From: an uncultured Litoreibacter sp.
GTDB lineage: Bacteria > Pseudomonadota > Alphaproteobacteria > Rhodobacterales > Rhodobacteraceae
DNA length: 64,000 nucleotides
Assembly (NCBI GenBank): GCA_947493265.1
Contig: CANLQL010000004.1
Span: forward strand, 372,001 to 436,000
Direction of reading: 5' to 3'
Shown: in pieces, positions 63,384 to 64,000 of the stretch
How positions within the stretch are numbered: position 1 is the first letter of the stretch
Layout: each line of letters opens with the position of its first letter
The notes under the pieces: generated by a model
What the model was told of the DNA's origin: nothing
What the model saw: the letters and a program-made list of their open reading frames with translations, nothing else
Databases searched by the model: none
Program-made: the position numbers and the translations under genes

Positions 63384-64000
63384 ATGACACTGCCAAGCGA
63401 AATGACAGCGATTGATATTCGCGAACCCGGTGGCCCGGATGTCCTGCAGCCCGTGCGCATCGCAGTTCCAGAGATCAAGGACCATGAAGTTCTGATCAAG
63501 GTCGCAGGTGCCGGGGTGAACGGGCCGGATTTGTTGCAACGCCGCGGACATTACCCTCCGCCCAAAGGGGCCTCCCCCTTGTTGGGGTTGGAAGTCGCAG
63601 GCCAGGTGGTCGCCGCGGGCGGCAACACCAGCTGGACGGTCGGTGACAAGATTTGTGCGCTGACCAATGGCGGCGGCTATGCAGAATATGTTGCCGTGGA
63701 TGGCAGCCATTGCCTGCCGATCCCGGACGGTGTGTCAGAGGTCGACGCCGCCGGGCTGCCCGAAACTTACTTCACCGTATGGAGCAACGTTTTCCACGGC
63801 CATGACGTCGCGAAAGACAGCCTTTTGCTGGTCCATGGTGGTGCGGGCGGCATCGGCTCGACCGCTATCCAGATGGGCCGGGCGATGGGGCTTCGGGTTT
63901 TTGCCACAGCGCGCACACCAGAAGCCTGCGCGTTTTGTGAAGACCTTGGCGCGGAACGGGCGATCAATTTCACGGACGAAGATTTCGTTCCGATCGTGCG
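63384..64000 (+). CDS. Quinone oxidoreductase (PIG3/Qor-like), 3' end outside window
   Basis: This gene is not in the ORF track because it runs past base 64000. ATG 63384 follows GGGGGA and reads MTLPSEMTAIDIREPGGPDVLQ. The 205 visible residues are a zinc-free medium-chain dehydrogenase: KVAGAGVNGPDLLQRRGHYPPPKG, GLEVAGQVVAAG, PETYFTVWSNVF and the NADPH-binding loop VHGGAGGIGSTAIQMG. It most likely reduces quinones or alpha,beta-unsaturated carbonyls. Confidence 0.88.
   Translation, partial: MTLPSEMTAIDIREPGGPDVLQPVRIAVPEIKDHEVLIKVAGAGVNGPDLLQRRGHYPPPKGASPLLGLEVAGQVVAAGGNTSWTVGDKICALTNGGGYAEYVAVDGSHCLPIPDGVSEVDAAGLPETYFTVWSNVFHGHDVAKDSLLLVHGGAGGIGSTAIQMGRAMGLRVFATARTPEACAFCEDLGAERAINFTDEDFVPIV

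Noticed and set aside
1-64000. Prophage, insertion sequence, CRISPR array, tRNA or rRNA
   Set aside because: No transposase, integrase, phage structural gene, repeat-spacer array or tRNA/rRNA signature was seen on reading the window; a tRNA scan program was not available to confirm it.

Overview
The window looks like chromosome of an alphaproteobacterium of the order Rhodobacterales (Roseobacter group). The grounds are a split F0 operon with a b' subunit, a MipZ division-site ATPase, an S16 protein with an Ala/Glu-rich tail, a fused FdsGB-FdsA formate dehydrogenase, DUF1523, an ALDH16-type aldehyde dehydrogenase and a TRAP carboxylate transporter. I see no rRNA, tRNA, CRISPR array, transposase, integrase or phage gene. 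Almost all DNA is coding, in tightly packed operons.

Layout. 1-12.3 kb: an NTF2-like protein cut by the window edge, an unknown protein, a CheB-CheR-PAS signalling fusion, a secreted esterase, an ABC-2 exporter pair, ribulose-phosphate epimerase, and a deoC-ALDH16 pair for deoxyribose use. 12.4-20.5 kb: aquaporin Z, then a nine-gene minus-strand operon of unknown role (long coiled-coil protein, AAA+ ATPase, two large unknown proteins, four small membrane proteins, DUF1523). 20.8-25.3 kb: a P1-family peptidase, an arylformamidase-like hydrolase and the F0 part of ATP synthase (atpI-B-E-b'-b). 25.5-27.6 kb: ArsR, EamA and LysR genes. 27.9-36.6 kb: a predicted N-heterocycle (nicotinate or related pyridine) catabolic cluster with molybdenum hydroxylase, 6-hydroxynicotinate reductase and enamidase, plus three embedded proteins of unknown function. 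36.9-42.6 kb: housekeeping genes ffh, half-size sulfur transporters, chorismate mutase, rpsP, rimM, trmD.

42.7-53.7 kb lies between trmD and rplS, which are neighbours in many bacteria, and reads as accessory DNA. It holds a D-glutamate/5-oxoproline module (LysR, D-glutamate cyclase-like protein, TRAP transporter, PxpABC) and a zinc-type ABC system (DUF2796, ATPase, FtsX-like permease, two DUF3299 paralogues) preceded by a strong Zur-box-like palindrome. 54-64 kb: rplS, rpmE, an AraC regulator, mipZ, the NAD-linked formate dehydrogenase with its LysR regulator, and a quinone oxidoreductase cut by the window end.

The best candidates for undescribed biology are the nine-gene AAA+/coiled-coil operon and the unassigned proteins (two PF06684 paralogues and UPF0280) inside the pyridine cluster. 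All family calls come from reading the translations; no database search was run.
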